A stretch of DNA of 21,705 nt, from the NCBI RefSeq assembly GCF_002811955.1, contig NZ_NPEF01000044.1:1-21705 (forward strand), in the 5' to 3' direction. This DNA is from Leptospira ellisii. GTDB taxonomy: Bacteria > Spirochaetota > Leptospiria > Leptospirales > Leptospiraceae. Shown here piece after piece: positions 8,973-19,484 of the stretch (position 1 is its first letter; each line of letters starts with the position of its first letter). The notes beneath the pieces were generated by a model. The model was not told where the DNA came from. It saw only the letters and a list, made by a program, of their open reading frames with translations, and searched no databases. Made by a program: the position numbers and the translations under genes.

Positions 8973-9317
8973 ATGAATAATCTCGACGCAACCTTTGCGG
9001 CGCTCGCCGACTCCACCCGTCGTGCGATCCTCATGCGCCTTGCGAAAGACGACATGACGGTCATGGAACTGGCTAAACCTTTCAAAATGAGCCAACCCGC
9101 AATCTCGCGACACCTCAAAGTCCTCGAACAGGCCGGACTCATTTCGACGACCGTCCGGGCGCAAGCACGACCGCGAAGGCTCGAGACCGCACCGCTAAAG
9201 AAAGCGGTCGATTGGATCGAGAGATACAGACAGATGTGGGAAAAACGCTATCAGGCGCTCGATGTGTTACTTGCGGAATTACGAACGATACGAACTCAAG
9301 GAGATCAGCAAAAATGA
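8973..9317 (+). CDS. ArsR/SmtB-family winged-helix transcriptional regulator
   Basis: A 114-residue protein, normal for the family. Residues about 5-85 are a winged helix-turn-helix: LADSTRRAILMRLAK at the start, then MTVMELAKPFKMSQPAISRHLKVLEQAGLI, with the recognition helix SQPAISRHLK. The metal-binding ELCVCDL signature of ArsR/SmtB sensors is absent and the protein has no cysteine, so it probably does not sense metals in the classical way. The C-terminal helix (WIERYRQMWEKRYQALDVLLAEL) is the dimerisation helix typical of the subgroup paired with AHSA1/SRPBCC proteins. Its TGA overlaps the ATG of that partner. A strong promoter with a palindrome over its -10 box lies directly upstream, which suggests autoregulation. 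No good ribosome site is seen; the leader is very short. Confidence 0.92.
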   Translation: MNNLDATFAALADSTRRAILMRLAKDDMTVMELAKPFKMSQPAISRHLKVLEQAGLISTTVRAQARPRRLETAPLKKAVDWIERYRQMWEKRYQALDVLLAELRTIRTQGDQQK

Positions 9318-9829
9318 AAACGAATCAGAACGAAGTAAAGGTGGAACTTAGAGGCGAAACCGAAATCGTATTCACACGGCGTTTCGCCGCGCGCCGCGAA
9401 TTGGTATTCGATTGTCACACCAAACCCGAATTGATGCGTCGATGGCTAATAGGCCCCGAAGGTATGACGCTCGATACTTGCGAAGTCGATCTCAAAGTCG
9501 GAGGCAAATATCTATTCGTTTATGCGGACGCAAAAGGGAACAGATTCGGGATTTACGGAAAATATCGGGAAGTGAACGCGCCCGAAAAAGTAGCCAATAC
9601 CGAGAATTATGCCGTCGACATGGCGACCTTCGATTCGGATGCCGCGGAAGATCCGAACGCAATGGTCGAAACGCGAACCTTTACGACCGAAGGAGAAGGA
9701 ACTCTGATGACGCACGTCTGTAAATATACCTCGACGGAAATGCGCAAGATGGCGCTGGAAACGAACCTGGCCGACGGCATGGGAGCGTTTTACGAACCTC
9801 TAGATAAACTCTTATTAGAAATCGGATGA
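9314..9829 (+). CDS. AHSA1/SRPBCC-family protein (START-like fold)
   Basis: The start ATG 9314 overlaps the regulator's stop (ATGA); a longer frame from 9212 is only overlap. The 171-residue product has the typical SRPBCC layout: an N-terminal strand and helix (EIVFTRRFAARRELVFDCHTK), then PELMRRWLIGPEGM, the beta-sheet segment (VDLKVGGKYLFVYADAKGN), later TFTTEGEGTLMTHVCKY, and a long C-terminal helix ending in EPLDKLLLEIG. Such proteins bind hydrophobic ligands or act as Hsp90 ATPase activator-like domains; no ligand can be named from sequence. The arsR-AHSA1 pairing is common in bacteria, and the pair is probably controlled as one unit by the regulator. Confidence 0.9.
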   Translation: MKTNQNEVKVELRGETEIVFTRRFAARRELVFDCHTKPELMRRWLIGPEGMTLDTCEVDLKVGGKYLFVYADAKGNRFGIYGKYREVNAPEKVANTENYAVDMATFDSDAAEDPNAMVETRTFTTEGEGTLMTHVCKYTSTEMRKMALETNLADGMGAFYEPLDKLLLEIG

Positions 9830-9891
9830 CCGTGTTTCGCTAAAACGAAGAGATTCAATCGACAAAATCTTTCTTACATACGAGGATAGCG

Positions 9892-9917
9892 GCGGCTGAG
9901 ATCATCGGCCGCACACT
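9892..9917 (+). terminator. probable intrinsic terminator after the arsR-AHSA1 pair
   Basis: A hairpin with 8-bp arms GCGGCTGA and TCGGCCGC (one G-T pair) and a 5-nt loop GATCA is followed by ACACTTTT. The stem is strong but the T-tract is short and begins late. It lies about 60 nt after the stop at 9829. Confidence 0.45.
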
Positions 9918-9948
9918 TTTGAACGACGTAGAATTCACCTCAAAGCAC

Positions 9949-10650
9949 TCACTCTTTCAGTTTAATTCGAATATTATAGATACAACGACAAACGAAATCG
10001 CCGACCTCGGAGATCGCCTGATAGGAACATCGTATTAAATTTACCGTTTCCGACTCGGCGTCCAACTCTTCCGCAAATAAGATCGGCTCCCCTTCCGTAA
10101 TACGAGTTGAGACGTGCGATATCAAATCCTTTCTTATTTGACGATTCGCTTCCGATCGGGTAGCGGCCCAACACTTAGCTAATAATTTTTCATTCAACGC
10201 CGAGGATGAGTCTCTAAGATTCGCCGAATACTCTTTGTAAAAATATTCTTTTTCACCCTTGCAATTCTTTTCGTGAGGACCCGAAATCACACCGTCTAAA
10301 CCAACATGATCCCCGGGGTCATGACCTAAAATAACGAGCGACGACCCGAAAAAAGAAGTAACGAAATAGACTCCGGCGGAGACCACGGACTGAGTCGCGG
10401 CCAAAACGGATACGCCTACATCCGCCAAGAACCCTCGAAGAACATATCTATCCCTGTTCACATTTTGGAACCGGCGAATCAGATAATTTCCTTTGCAATA
10501 ATCGGAATATTGATTTTGTCGATTCTCCGAATCGATCTTACTTCCTACTAAGCCGGACCAAAATCCGAAACAATTCACGCTCAATAAAAATCCGAATATA
10601 AAAAAAACGAAAAACCGAACACAACGGAGGTTCCGAGTTTGAATCCCCAT
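9949..10650 (-). CDS. putative lipoprotein with seven cysteines in the mature chain
   Basis: A 233-residue protein from ATG 10650. Residues 11-26 are hydrophobic and lead to a lipobox LSVN-C, with Cys27 as the likely lipid-modified residue; Asn at -1 is tolerated in spirochaetes. The mature chain holds seven cysteines in all (27, 52, 130, 160, 208, 221, 223), so six could pair as three disulfides in the periplasm or at the surface. A second hydrophobic stretch at about 74-109 (glycine- and serine-rich, ending SFFGSSLVILGH) is not a classical membrane helix. I recall a Leptospira-only seven-cysteine lipoprotein family (TIGR04452) that this could belong to, but that is memory and not a search. 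It stands alone: 119 bp from the convergent AHSA1 gene, 49 bp from the methyltransferase upstream on the same strand. Confidence 0.72.
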   Translation of the reverse strand: MGIQTRNLRCVRFFVFFIFGFLLSVNCFGFWSGLVGSKIDSENRQNQYSDYCKGNYLIRRFQNVNRDRYVLRGFLADVGVSVLAATQSVVSAGVYFVTSFFGSSLVILGHDPGDHVGLDGVISGPHEKNCKGEKEYFYKEYSANLRDSSSALNEKLLAKCWAATRSEANRQIRKDLISHVSTRITEGEPILFAEELDAESETVNLIRCSYQAISEVGDFVCRCIYNIRIKLKE

Positions 10651-10699
10651 TTCTCGCTACTCCACCGCGGTAAGGAAAGATAGGAAGGGATGAAACGTT

Positions 10700-11419
10700 T
10701 CATTCATCCTTAAACAACTCGTCGGTAAATCTAGAATCGGAAACCATCCTGCTTTCCAAAAGGTTAAATCCCACTCTTCTGAAATACGGTTCGATCATCT
10801 TGAGATATTGTTTTTTGGTCCGCACGTATGCGTACGGATCCTCGAAGAAGATGTCCTTTTTCATCCGGATGTAATCGTCCTTCGTAGGAACGGAAAAATA
10901 CAGATACTTAACGATTTTATGAAGTTTTTCGAAGACCGGTTTCAGATCGCCGCGGATATATTGGACCACGGAATTGCAGATCCCGAGATCGAAAGGAAGA
11001 TGGACGAAGTAGGAAAGATCCAAATCCTGAACGGTGGTGTTCAACACCGACATGTTCCAGGCACGGATCCATTTTTGCGCGAGCAGTTCGTCGAGCATCT
11101 GTTCGGACGGATCGATCGCGAGCACCCTTCCCGGTTTGAAGATTTTCACCATCTCCTTCAGCAGAATCGCCTTTCCGAAACCGAAGTCCGCGATCGAATT
11201 CACGTTGATCTCCATCAGATTCAAAATCGATTTCGCATAACGTGCATGCTCTTTGGCGTTGAAGGTCGCATCCACATCCGTTCCGGAACCGTAGATATCC
11301 CTCCAATACGCGGTTTCGAACGGAAGTCCGTTGGCGCCGAGGATCGTATCCTCTTCATCCTCGGGAATTTCCGTCTTAGACGACTCAGATCCGGCCCCCC
11401 GTTTCCAGAGGGGCTTCAA
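10700..11419 (-). CDS. class I SAM-dependent methyltransferase
   Basis: A 239-residue protein whose best start is a TTG at 11419 that overlaps the TGA of the upstream membrane-protein gene (TTGA); no ATG occurs before residue 69, inside the fold. The Rossmann methyltransferase motifs are readable: motif I IADFGFGKAILLKEM (about residues 75-89, a variant of DxGxG), motif II ending VLAIDPSEQML with the acidic residue that holds the SAM ribose, and motif IV FDLGICNSVVQYI. The C-terminal part (YLKMIEPYFRRVGFNLLESRMVSD) resembles the last sheet strands of small-molecule or lipid methyltransferases. The substrate is not evident. Coupling to a polytopic membrane protein suggests modification of an envelope or lipid-linked molecule; this is inference from position only. 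Confidence 0.82.
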   Translation of the reverse strand: MKPLWKRGAGSESSKTEIPEDEEDTILGANGLPFETAYWRDIYGSGTDVDATFNAKEHARYAKSILNLMEINVNSIADFGFGKAILLKEMVKIFKPGRVLAIDPSEQMLDELLAQKWIRAWNMSVLNTTVQDLDLSYFVHLPFDLGICNSVVQYIRGDLKPVFEKLHKIVKYLYFSVPTKDDYIRMKKDIFFEDPYAYVRTKKQYLKMIEPYFRRVGFNLLESRMVSDSRFTDELFKDE

Positions 11420-12762
11420 GGATTCGTTTCCGAAACGGGACTCAATACTCCCGAGGAAAGGATTCCCGTTAGAAAACGATTCAATCCTTTTTCTCCGTTT
11501 TTCTCCGAAAGCTGAAGGTTCGCCTTTTCCACCTGAATTTTGATCTGAGTGTTCTCTTTTTCCGAGGCGATCGTTTTCGCTAAAAATCCGGTGATTAAAA
11601 TCTGTTCCCCCGAAAGGAAAAGGAACTGCGGGGTCCTGAACTTATAACGTTTGAGCATCTCGCGTTTGTCCGCGAGCCACACTTCCTCTAAGAACAGATA
11701 ATCCCGATTCTTCCATTCTTTCGGTTTGAAACTCTGAAGCCTCTGCTTCGTATGAAAATACACGTAAGACGAAACCGCCGGTCCCGCGTATATGGCCTCA
11801 TCCGTACGGATCACTTCCCTTCCCTTGAGTTGGATCAGATCCTTAACGAAGGAATTCAACTTCACGGCGTTGACGCCCGACGTCGGCTTCACCGAAAAAT
11901 ACGCGGAGACGAGAAGCGCGACGAACAACACGGCGCTGGCCGCGATCGTATTCAGTTCCTTTTCGGACTTAAGAAGAAAATTCCCCGCATACAGAATGAG
12001 AAACAAAGGTCCGAAGTTAAGAATATATTTCCAAAAGATTTTATAGAATGCCTCGAAGGACTTGGGCCCGTAAAAATCTACGTTGATAAGAACCGTCAGC
12101 AACGTCAAAAAAATCCCGAGATACACGAGCAGAACGAGTTGCGGAATGTTTCTCCGTTTGAAGAACACGGACTGGTGTTTTTTTCTTTCGCGGATTCCGA
12201 CCGTGCCGGCCTTGATCACGAAGATCGTCATTCCCGTGAAAAACACAGTGAAATGGGAAAATAAGGACGCGAGGATACAGAACACCAACAGGAATATGTC
12301 CCCCAAAGTCTCCATCCGAAAGGCCAAAAACAGGACGATCAAAAACGTGAGGGAAAATAACTCCGGATAAAAAAACAAGGGCATGAAAAAGGTAAGCGGA
12401 GTAATCGCGGATAAATACGCGAGAAGATAATGATTGGGTCTCCAAGTCTCCCTCTGCAACCCGAACCCGATCAGATGGATGCAGATCGAAAAAACGAACG
12501 CCGACAAGGAATAAAAGGCGGTGGTATAATTCAACCCGGTGATCGATTTCCAAACGTCGAGAATCAGAAACGGCAAAGGGGCCTGATCGCTGAAGAACTT
12601 TCCCTCCTCCGTCAGAGAACGAAGATTGGCGAGAATTTCCAGAGCCTCCGGATTTAGGGGTTCTCCGAACCAATTGTAAAGGGCGGAAAGTACGATCGCG
12701 AGACCGATTGCGGAAAGAAAAAGGAGGATCGGGTTGGCTTTGTTGTTTCTTTCTAAGTCCAT
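11416..12762 (-). CDS. polytopic membrane protein, possibly glycosyltransferase C (GT-C)-like
   Basis: A 448-residue protein from ATG 12762 with about nine or ten membrane helices in residues 10-310, beginning ILLFLSAIGLAIVLSALY. The first extracytoplasmic loop (FGEPLNPEALEILANLR) carries acidic residues. The C-terminal third (about 315-448) is soluble: a mixed alpha/beta stretch (YAGPAVSSYVYFHTKQRLQ; LFLEEVWLADKREMLKRY) then a charged helix. Many helices plus a C-terminal soluble domain is the layout of GT-C enzymes that use polyprenyl-phosphate sugars, but I could not find a definite catalytic motif, so this is only a possibility. Its stop overlaps the start of the methyltransferase gene, so the two are probably made together. 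The divergent acyl-CoA mutase gene starts 106 bp away. Confidence 0.7.
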   Translation of the reverse strand: MDLERNNKANPILLFLSAIGLAIVLSALYNWFGEPLNPEALEILANLRSLTEEGKFFSDQAPLPFLILDVWKSITGLNYTTAFYSLSAFVFSICIHLIGFGLQRETWRPNHYLLAYLSAITPLTFFMPLFFYPELFSLTFLIVLFLAFRMETLGDIFLLVFCILASLFSHFTVFFTGMTIFVIKAGTVGIRERKKHQSVFFKRRNIPQLVLLVYLGIFLTLLTVLINVDFYGPKSFEAFYKIFWKYILNFGPLFLILYAGNFLLKSEKELNTIAASAVLFVALLVSAYFSVKPTSGVNAVKLNSFVKDLIQLKGREVIRTDEAIYAGPAVSSYVYFHTKQRLQSFKPKEWKNRDYLFLEEVWLADKREMLKRYKFRTPQFLFLSGEQILITGFLAKTIASEKENTQIKIQVEKANLQLSEKNGEKGLNRFLTGILSSGVLSPVSETNP

Positions 12763-12796
12763 GGGGTCGTCGGGTTTTGCGGAAATCAGAGCAAGG

Positions 12797-12840
<44 letters not shown>

Positions 12841-12868
12841 ATGAGAACCTCGAATCGGGACAGAATTC

Positions 12869-14881
<2,013 letters not shown>

Positions 14882-14906
14882 CACGCGTTAAATTTCGAGA
14901 ACGATC

Positions 14907-15857
14907 GTGAAACGTCCTTCTGCCGAACTCGCGGAACTGATCGAAGGGGCGCGGGAGGGGGAAAAATTCCCTCTCGCCAAACTGATTTCCGGTTTGGAAA
15001 GACCCGATTCTTTCGAGTTTCGAAAACTTCTTTTCGAAACGCTTTCCTCCCTCGGCCTCGACGGAAAAAATTCCCTCACGGTCGGTCTTACCGGAACGCC
15101 CGGCGCCGGGAAATCCTCCCTCCTCGGCGAGCTTGCCTCCGAATTTCTGAAATCCGATTCCGGAGAGACGATGGCCATCGTGGCCGTCGATCCGTCCAGT
15201 CATATCTCCGGCGGTTCCCTGTTAGGCGATCGGACCCGTCTATCCCTTCCCGCACGGGAGAAGCGGATTTATTTCCGATCACAACCGAGTCAGCTCGAAC
15301 TCGGAGGAGTCAATCCCTACACGTATCACGTGATCCGGCTTTTGCGCCGTTTTTTCCGTTATGTGTTCATCGAAACCGTCGGAATCGGTCAGAACGAAAT
15401 CGAGGTTTCCAAACTTTCCGACCTTTCGTTTCTCGTATTACAGCCGTTAGGCGGAGACCAGGTTCAGTTTATGAAAAGCGGGATCATGGAGGTTCCCGAT
15501 TCCTTCATCCTGAACAAATGCGACGAGACCGCCCTCGCCAATTCGAGTTTTCATATGCTCGTCACCACTCTCGAATTTTTAAAGGACGTGATGCCCGGCA
15601 AATCGGTTCCGCCCGTTTTCAAGACCTCCACCAAAACGAAACAAGGGATCGCCGAACTTCTGGATTTCATCCGAAAAGCGAAACCAGCTCCCGATCGATC
15701 CGAAGAAACCGTCCTACAACTGAAGAAATGGATCAAAAACGAATACGGCAACTTCGGACTCCGTTCGATCGAATCGATCTCATCGGACGTATCGAACGAA
15801 TTCGAAACCTTGGAAGAGACCGCACTTCGGGAAATCGGAAAAAATCTGAAATCCTAA
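14907..15857 (+). CDS. meaB: MeaB/ArgK-type GTPase, chaperone of the B12-dependent mutase
   Basis: A 316-residue G3E-class GTPase from GTG 14907, 25 bp after the mutase stop and surely in its operon. MeaB proteins guard and reload B12-dependent mutases, ejecting inactivated cofactor in a GTP-dependent way; the partner here is the upstream enzyme. Motifs: Walker A GTPGAGKSS (63-71), the DPSS switch (Asp95), SGGSLLGDRTR (101-111), switch II and metal region ETVGIGQNE (156-164), and base recognition NKCD (203-206). The C-terminal helices (ETVLQLKKWIKNEYG and on) correspond to the dimerisation arm, which seems a little short. The GTG start is supported by a weak GAGA 7 nt upstream; no ATG in the first part of the frame fits better. 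Confidence 0.93.
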   Translation: MKRPSAELAELIEGAREGEKFPLAKLISGLERPDSFEFRKLLFETLSSLGLDGKNSLTVGLTGTPGAGKSSLLGELASEFLKSDSGETMAIVAVDPSSHISGGSLLGDRTRLSLPAREKRIYFRSQPSQLELGGVNPYTYHVIRLLRRFFRYVFIETVGIGQNEIEVSKLSDLSFLVLQPLGGDQVQFMKSGIMEVPDSFILNKCDETALANSSFHMLVTTLEFLKDVMPGKSVPPVFKTSTKTKQGIAELLDFIRKAKPAPDRSEETVLQLKKWIKNEYGNFGLRSIESISSDVSNEFETLEETALREIGKNLKS

Positions 15858-15874
15858 ATCGATCCGCTTCTTTC

Positions 15875-15902
15875 TTGACGTTCGGAAATTTTTTCTTAAC
15901 CT
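15875..15902 (+). promoter_or_regulatory. possible promoter giving a leaderless caspase-like mRNA
   Basis: TTGACG (15875-15880) and TAACCT (15897-15902) are 16 bp apart, directly before ATG 15911. The -35 box is good and the -10 box weak. Transcription from it would begin within one or two bases of the ATG, and no ribosome site is present. Confidence 0.35.
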
Positions 15903-15910
15903 ATTCCCCT

Positions 15911-17134
15911 ATGAAGAAGCTCGCGAACACCATCCTTCTATTCTTAATCTCGGTTTCCGTTCACGCACAGGGAACGAATCATCCCGATCGCGCCGTCGGA
16001 GAATCCCTACTCAAAATCTCCAAACGTGCGAATCTTCCCGACCCAATCGTATCCGGATCCGGCCTCAAGGCGGTCGCGATCGTGGGTGACGTGGACGGAG
16101 ACGACGGACCGGGAACCTCGGGATATATCAAGAACGTTCGGGACGTCGCAAAGGTTTTAAGAGCGAGAGGCGTGCAGGTGACGGAATACTACAGCCCTAA
16201 AAATTCGTGGGATCAAATCAGACAATCCGTCCAAGGAGCCGATCTCGTTCTTTACGCGGGACACGGCGTCGGAAGCAATCTCACGGAATCTCCGTATCGT
16301 CAAAAATACGTGGGCGGATTCGCGTTGAAGGGAAAGTTCGTGTCGAACGACGACGTGGAGAACGCGCTCAAACCCGCACCCGGGGCGATCGTGTTATTCT
16401 TAGGCGCATGTTTTACCGCGGGAAATATGGCGTATGACATGGGAATCATCGACGCGGAAGAAACCAAACGCAGAATCTCCATGTATTCCTTCCCCTTTTT
16501 AAAAGCGGGTTTCCAAGGTTATTATGCGACATGGGCGCCTTGGACCGCCCAGAGTATCGTCGCCGAACTTTTTACGGACAAGAGTTTCGGCGCGGTGTAC
16601 GATTCTCAGACGAACCAAAACGAAGTGACGAAGATCGATCATCCCGCCTACCCGAACGGAAAACTGTTCTTTCACAAAGGCAGACAGGATTCCAAAACCG
16701 TGTTCGACTACGCGTTTGCGGGAAACCCGAACGCGAAACTCTCCTCCGTTTCCTCTCCCGTAAAGGAAGAACCGCAATCTCCGGCTAACAATACGCAGAC
16801 GACTTTGTCCCCGGAGGAACAGAACGCAAAAAACTCCGCTCTCGTCAAAGCAGCCTACAAAAAAGACGTCAAAACGGCCGTAAAATTGTTAAACGAAGGC
16901 GCCGATCCGAATACCGAAAGTAAGGGCTGGAGAATCCTCCATTTAGCCGTGTATTTCGATCTTCCCGAACTCGTGAAACTTCTTTTGGACAAAAAAGCGG
17001 ATCCGAATCATCAAGTGGACGGATATACCGCTTTATCCCTTGCGAACGCCTACGAGCGCGCGTCGATCGTTCCGCTTTTGGAAGCGGCGGGAGGGACCAA
17101 GTCCAGGTCCGCGTCGATCAAACCGAAACCGTAG
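15911..17134 (+). CDS. secreted caspase-like (clan CD, C14-type) protein with C-terminal ankyrin repeats
   Basis: A 407-residue protein from ATG 15911; a longer frame beginning at 15518 lies inside meaB and was discarded. Residues 1-20 are a signal peptide (LANTILLFLISVSVHAQ). Residues about 50-275 form a caspase-type fold: KAVAIVGDVDGDDG, then NVRDVAKVLRARGVQVTEYY, the histidine of the dyad in LVLYAGHGVG (His118) and the cysteine in VLFLGACFTAG (Cys167). Both catalytic residues are therefore present. A Pro/Ser/Gln-rich linker (282-305) leads to about three ankyrin repeats (308-336, 337-370, 371-395), the clearest being residues 342-366 (ILHLAVYFDLPELVKLLLDK and the following ADPN turn). Ankyrins bind partner proteins, so they may choose or hold the substrate. 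Most bacterial caspase-like proteins are cytoplasmic; this one should be exported. Cleavage specificity cannot be read from sequence. Confidence 0.85.
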   Translation: MKKLANTILLFLISVSVHAQGTNHPDRAVGESLLKISKRANLPDPIVSGSGLKAVAIVGDVDGDDGPGTSGYIKNVRDVAKVLRARGVQVTEYYSPKNSWDQIRQSVQGADLVLYAGHGVGSNLTESPYRQKYVGGFALKGKFVSNDDVENALKPAPGAIVLFLGACFTAGNMAYDMGIIDAEETKRRISMYSFPFLKAGFQGYYATWAPWTAQSIVAELFTDKSFGAVYDSQTNQNEVTKIDHPAYPNGKLFFHKGRQDSKTVFDYAFAGNPNAKLSSVSSPVKEEPQSPANNTQTTLSPEEQNAKNSALVKAAYKKDVKTAVKLLNEGADPNTESKGWRILHLAVYFDLPELVKLLLDKKADPNHQVDGYTALSLANAYERASIVPLLEAAGGTKSRSASIKPKP

Positions 17135-17173
17135 CGACCGGCGGATCTAAATCGAAATCCAGACGATGTTGCG

Positions 17174-17214
17174 ATCGAAAGAGCGGATTTTCGATCATTC
17201 GATCGTCTTTCGAT
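17174..17214. terminator. long inverted repeat between convergent genes, possible bidirectional terminator
   Basis: ATCGAAAGA (17174-17182) pairs perfectly with TCTTTCGAT (17206-17214). Inside the loop CGATC (17192-17196) pairs with GATCG (17201-17205), so a branched stem could form. It sits between the stops of the caspase-like gene and the oxidoreductase gene. No T-tract follows on either side, so termination is uncertain. Confidence 0.35.
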
Positions 17215-17229
17215 ATTAGGCGAGAGGAA

Positions 17230-17880
17230 TCATTTCAAAAGTTTGAAAGCGTGCGACCAGGACTGGGAAAGAAAACCCGGAATACACCACAGGATACAAA
17301 GCGGTTCGATCGCACGTGCCGCTTCCACTTTCCCCATATCCTCCGTATTCCAACCGAAACGATCCAAAATATCGCCTACTACGCGTTTGGCGGAATCGTC
17401 GTTGCCGCAGATGAACATACTCGGCTTGCCTTCCTGAAAAACCGGATTGACCATTTTTCCGCTGCCTACGGAGCTGAAACACTTTACGAAGTTCGCGGAG
17501 GGAAATTCCTTTTGAAGTCTTTCCATCAGGGAATCCTCCAGACTCGTAAAAAAACGAAGCACTCCGTGAGCGGGAGGATCGTTCGAAATAGGATTGGTGG
17601 TATCTAGGATCGTCTTACCTCGAAGGGCATCTTGTGTCACCGACTGAAGCGCCTGCGAAGCGGCGCTTCCCTTAACCGCGAGCACGAGTATGTCGCCGAA
17701 AGAAGCCGCTTCCGCAAACGAGCCGATCGAGGCGCCCGGTCCCGCGGAGGACAACCATTCCTTCAATTTATCCGGTTCGCGCGTACCCACTTTCACTTCC
17801 GCTCCGTGTTTTAAAAAACCGGACGCGAGCGTTTGACCCACGATCCCGGAACCCAAAATGCCGATTTTCCTGCCTTTCAT
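17230..17880 (-). CDS. NAD(P)-binding oxidoreductase of the F420-reductase (NADPH:F420 / ProC-like) type
   Basis: A 216-residue protein. The start is ATG 17880, preceded by GGGAG about 6 nt upstream; the 14 extra codons to 17922 lack such a site. The N terminus is a Rossmann dinucleotide fold with GILGSGIVGQTLASGF (Gly10, Gly12, Gly15), then KVGTREPDKL, where Arg at the end of the second strand favours NADP. LVLAVKG and ILDTTNPI follow as the next strands, and the C-terminal part (NFVKCFSSVGSGKMVNP; EAARAIEPLCILW) fits the NADPH-dependent F420 reductase superfamily, many members of which do not use F420. The substrate is unknown. It is a single gene, convergent with the caspase-like gene and divergent from the desaturase gene. 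Confidence 0.82.
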   Translation of the reverse strand: MKGRKIGILGSGIVGQTLASGFLKHGAEVKVGTREPDKLKEWLSSAGPGASIGSFAEAASFGDILVLAVKGSAASQALQSVTQDALRGKTILDTTNPISNDPPAHGVLRFFTSLEDSLMERLQKEFPSANFVKCFSSVGSGKMVNPVFQEGKPSMFICGNDDSAKRVVGDILDRFGWNTEDMGKVEAARAIEPLCILWCIPGFLSQSWSHAFKLLK

Positions 17881-17944
17881 AAAAACTCCCGTTCCATTAC
17901 TTAGCTCGAAGCGGAAATCCATCCATCCTTTTTCGAAAAAGCCC

Positions 17945-17958
17945 CCGTTTTGAAACGG
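17945..17958. repeat. short perfect hairpin in the divergent oxidoreductase-desaturase gap
   Basis: CCGTTT-tg-AAACGG, flanked by AAAGC on the left and GCTTT on the right, so a longer interrupted stem (17937-17962 or so) is possible. A second small stem CGAAA-cga-TTTCG lies near 17986. Both precede the desaturase gene; function unknown. Confidence 0.3.
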
Positions 17959-18092
17959 CTTTCCCGATTTCGAGCGGAGGAAAACACGAAACGATTTCGA
18001 TTTTACCCCGATTTTTTTTTCGAAAACCCTTCCTTTTCTGCAACAAGCCGGAGGAAAAACGCTCTATCTAAACAAATAGGAGCTGAAATTCA

Positions 18093-18914
<822 letters not shown>

Positions 18915-18935
18915 GGGAATCACAACTCCTAAATA

Positions 18936-18966
18936 AAAAACCCGCCGGGAAAACGGGCGGGTTTTT
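18936..18966. terminator. strong intrinsic terminator, probably bidirectional
   Basis: AAAAACCCGCC (18936-18946) pairs with GGCGGGTTTTT (18956-18966): 11 bp with a 9-nt loop, GC-rich in the middle, A-tract on one side and T-tract on the other. It lies between the convergent stops at 18914 and 19011, so it can serve both directions. Confidence 0.9.
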
Positions 18967-19010
18967 CGTTTCGAATTCGATCGAAATCGACCGTCGCGGA
19001 AATTTCCGAC

Positions 19011-19484
19011 CTATTCCAGATTCTCCAAATCCTTCAGAATCTCCTCTTCGTAGTTCTTCTTCAAAAGATCCAAAAAGTTTCCCGGAAGCGGAATTTTATC
19101 GTTCAGTATCAGGGAAATCAATTCGTTTAACAATTCGCGTTCTTCGAAACCGGTGAACAACCATTCGAACAGTTCGAGCGCGAGATCCATTCTTCCTTCG
19201 ACCGCAATCATATCGGAGAATTCCTTGCGGATCTCCGCGCGTTTTCCCGATTTCAAAAGTCCGCGGATCTTTTCGGGATAAAGATTGAGAAGCGTCTGTT
19301 TTTTGGCGTTGGAGGTGAATACGTATTGTTTCGAACCGTCGGGAAGATGGGATACCGCCGCGGATTCGGCCGCTTCGTCGGAGACCCCGTTTTCCCGCAG
19401 GGTCTTTAGCAGAACCTCACCCAATAAAAAATCTCGAAACGGATGAAAGGGAAATCCGGAACCCGAAGAGGATTCGGAACTCAT
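19011..19484 (-). CDS. hypothetical helical protein coupled to the anti-sigma-type ATPase gene
   Basis: The start is ATG 19484, which overlaps the TGA of the upstream ATPase gene (ATGA); the longer frame to 19574 lies inside that gene. The product is 157 residues, soluble, with no signal peptide or membrane helix. After a Ser/Gly-rich start (residues 2-9) it is mostly charged and probably helical; the clearest stretches are residues 60-110 ([20 protein letters not shown]) and the acidic C terminus ([18 protein letters not shown]). I do not recognise a family. Coupled translation with the HATPase protein suggests that it is its binding partner or regulator, which is inference only. Confidence 0.7.
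   Translation of the reverse strand: MSSESSSGSGFPFHPFRDFLLGEVLLKTLRENGVSDEAAESAAVSHLPDGSKQYVFTSNAKKQTLLNLYPEKIRGLLKSGKRAEIRKEFSDMIAVEGRMDLALELFEWLFTGFEERELLNELISLILNDKIPLPGNFLDLLKKNYEEEILKDLENLE

Noticed and set aside
15518..15910. Extended start of the caspase-like gene inside meaB
   Set aside because: The extra 131 residues are Arg-rich out-of-frame translation of meaB; the ATG at 15911 begins a perfect signal peptide.
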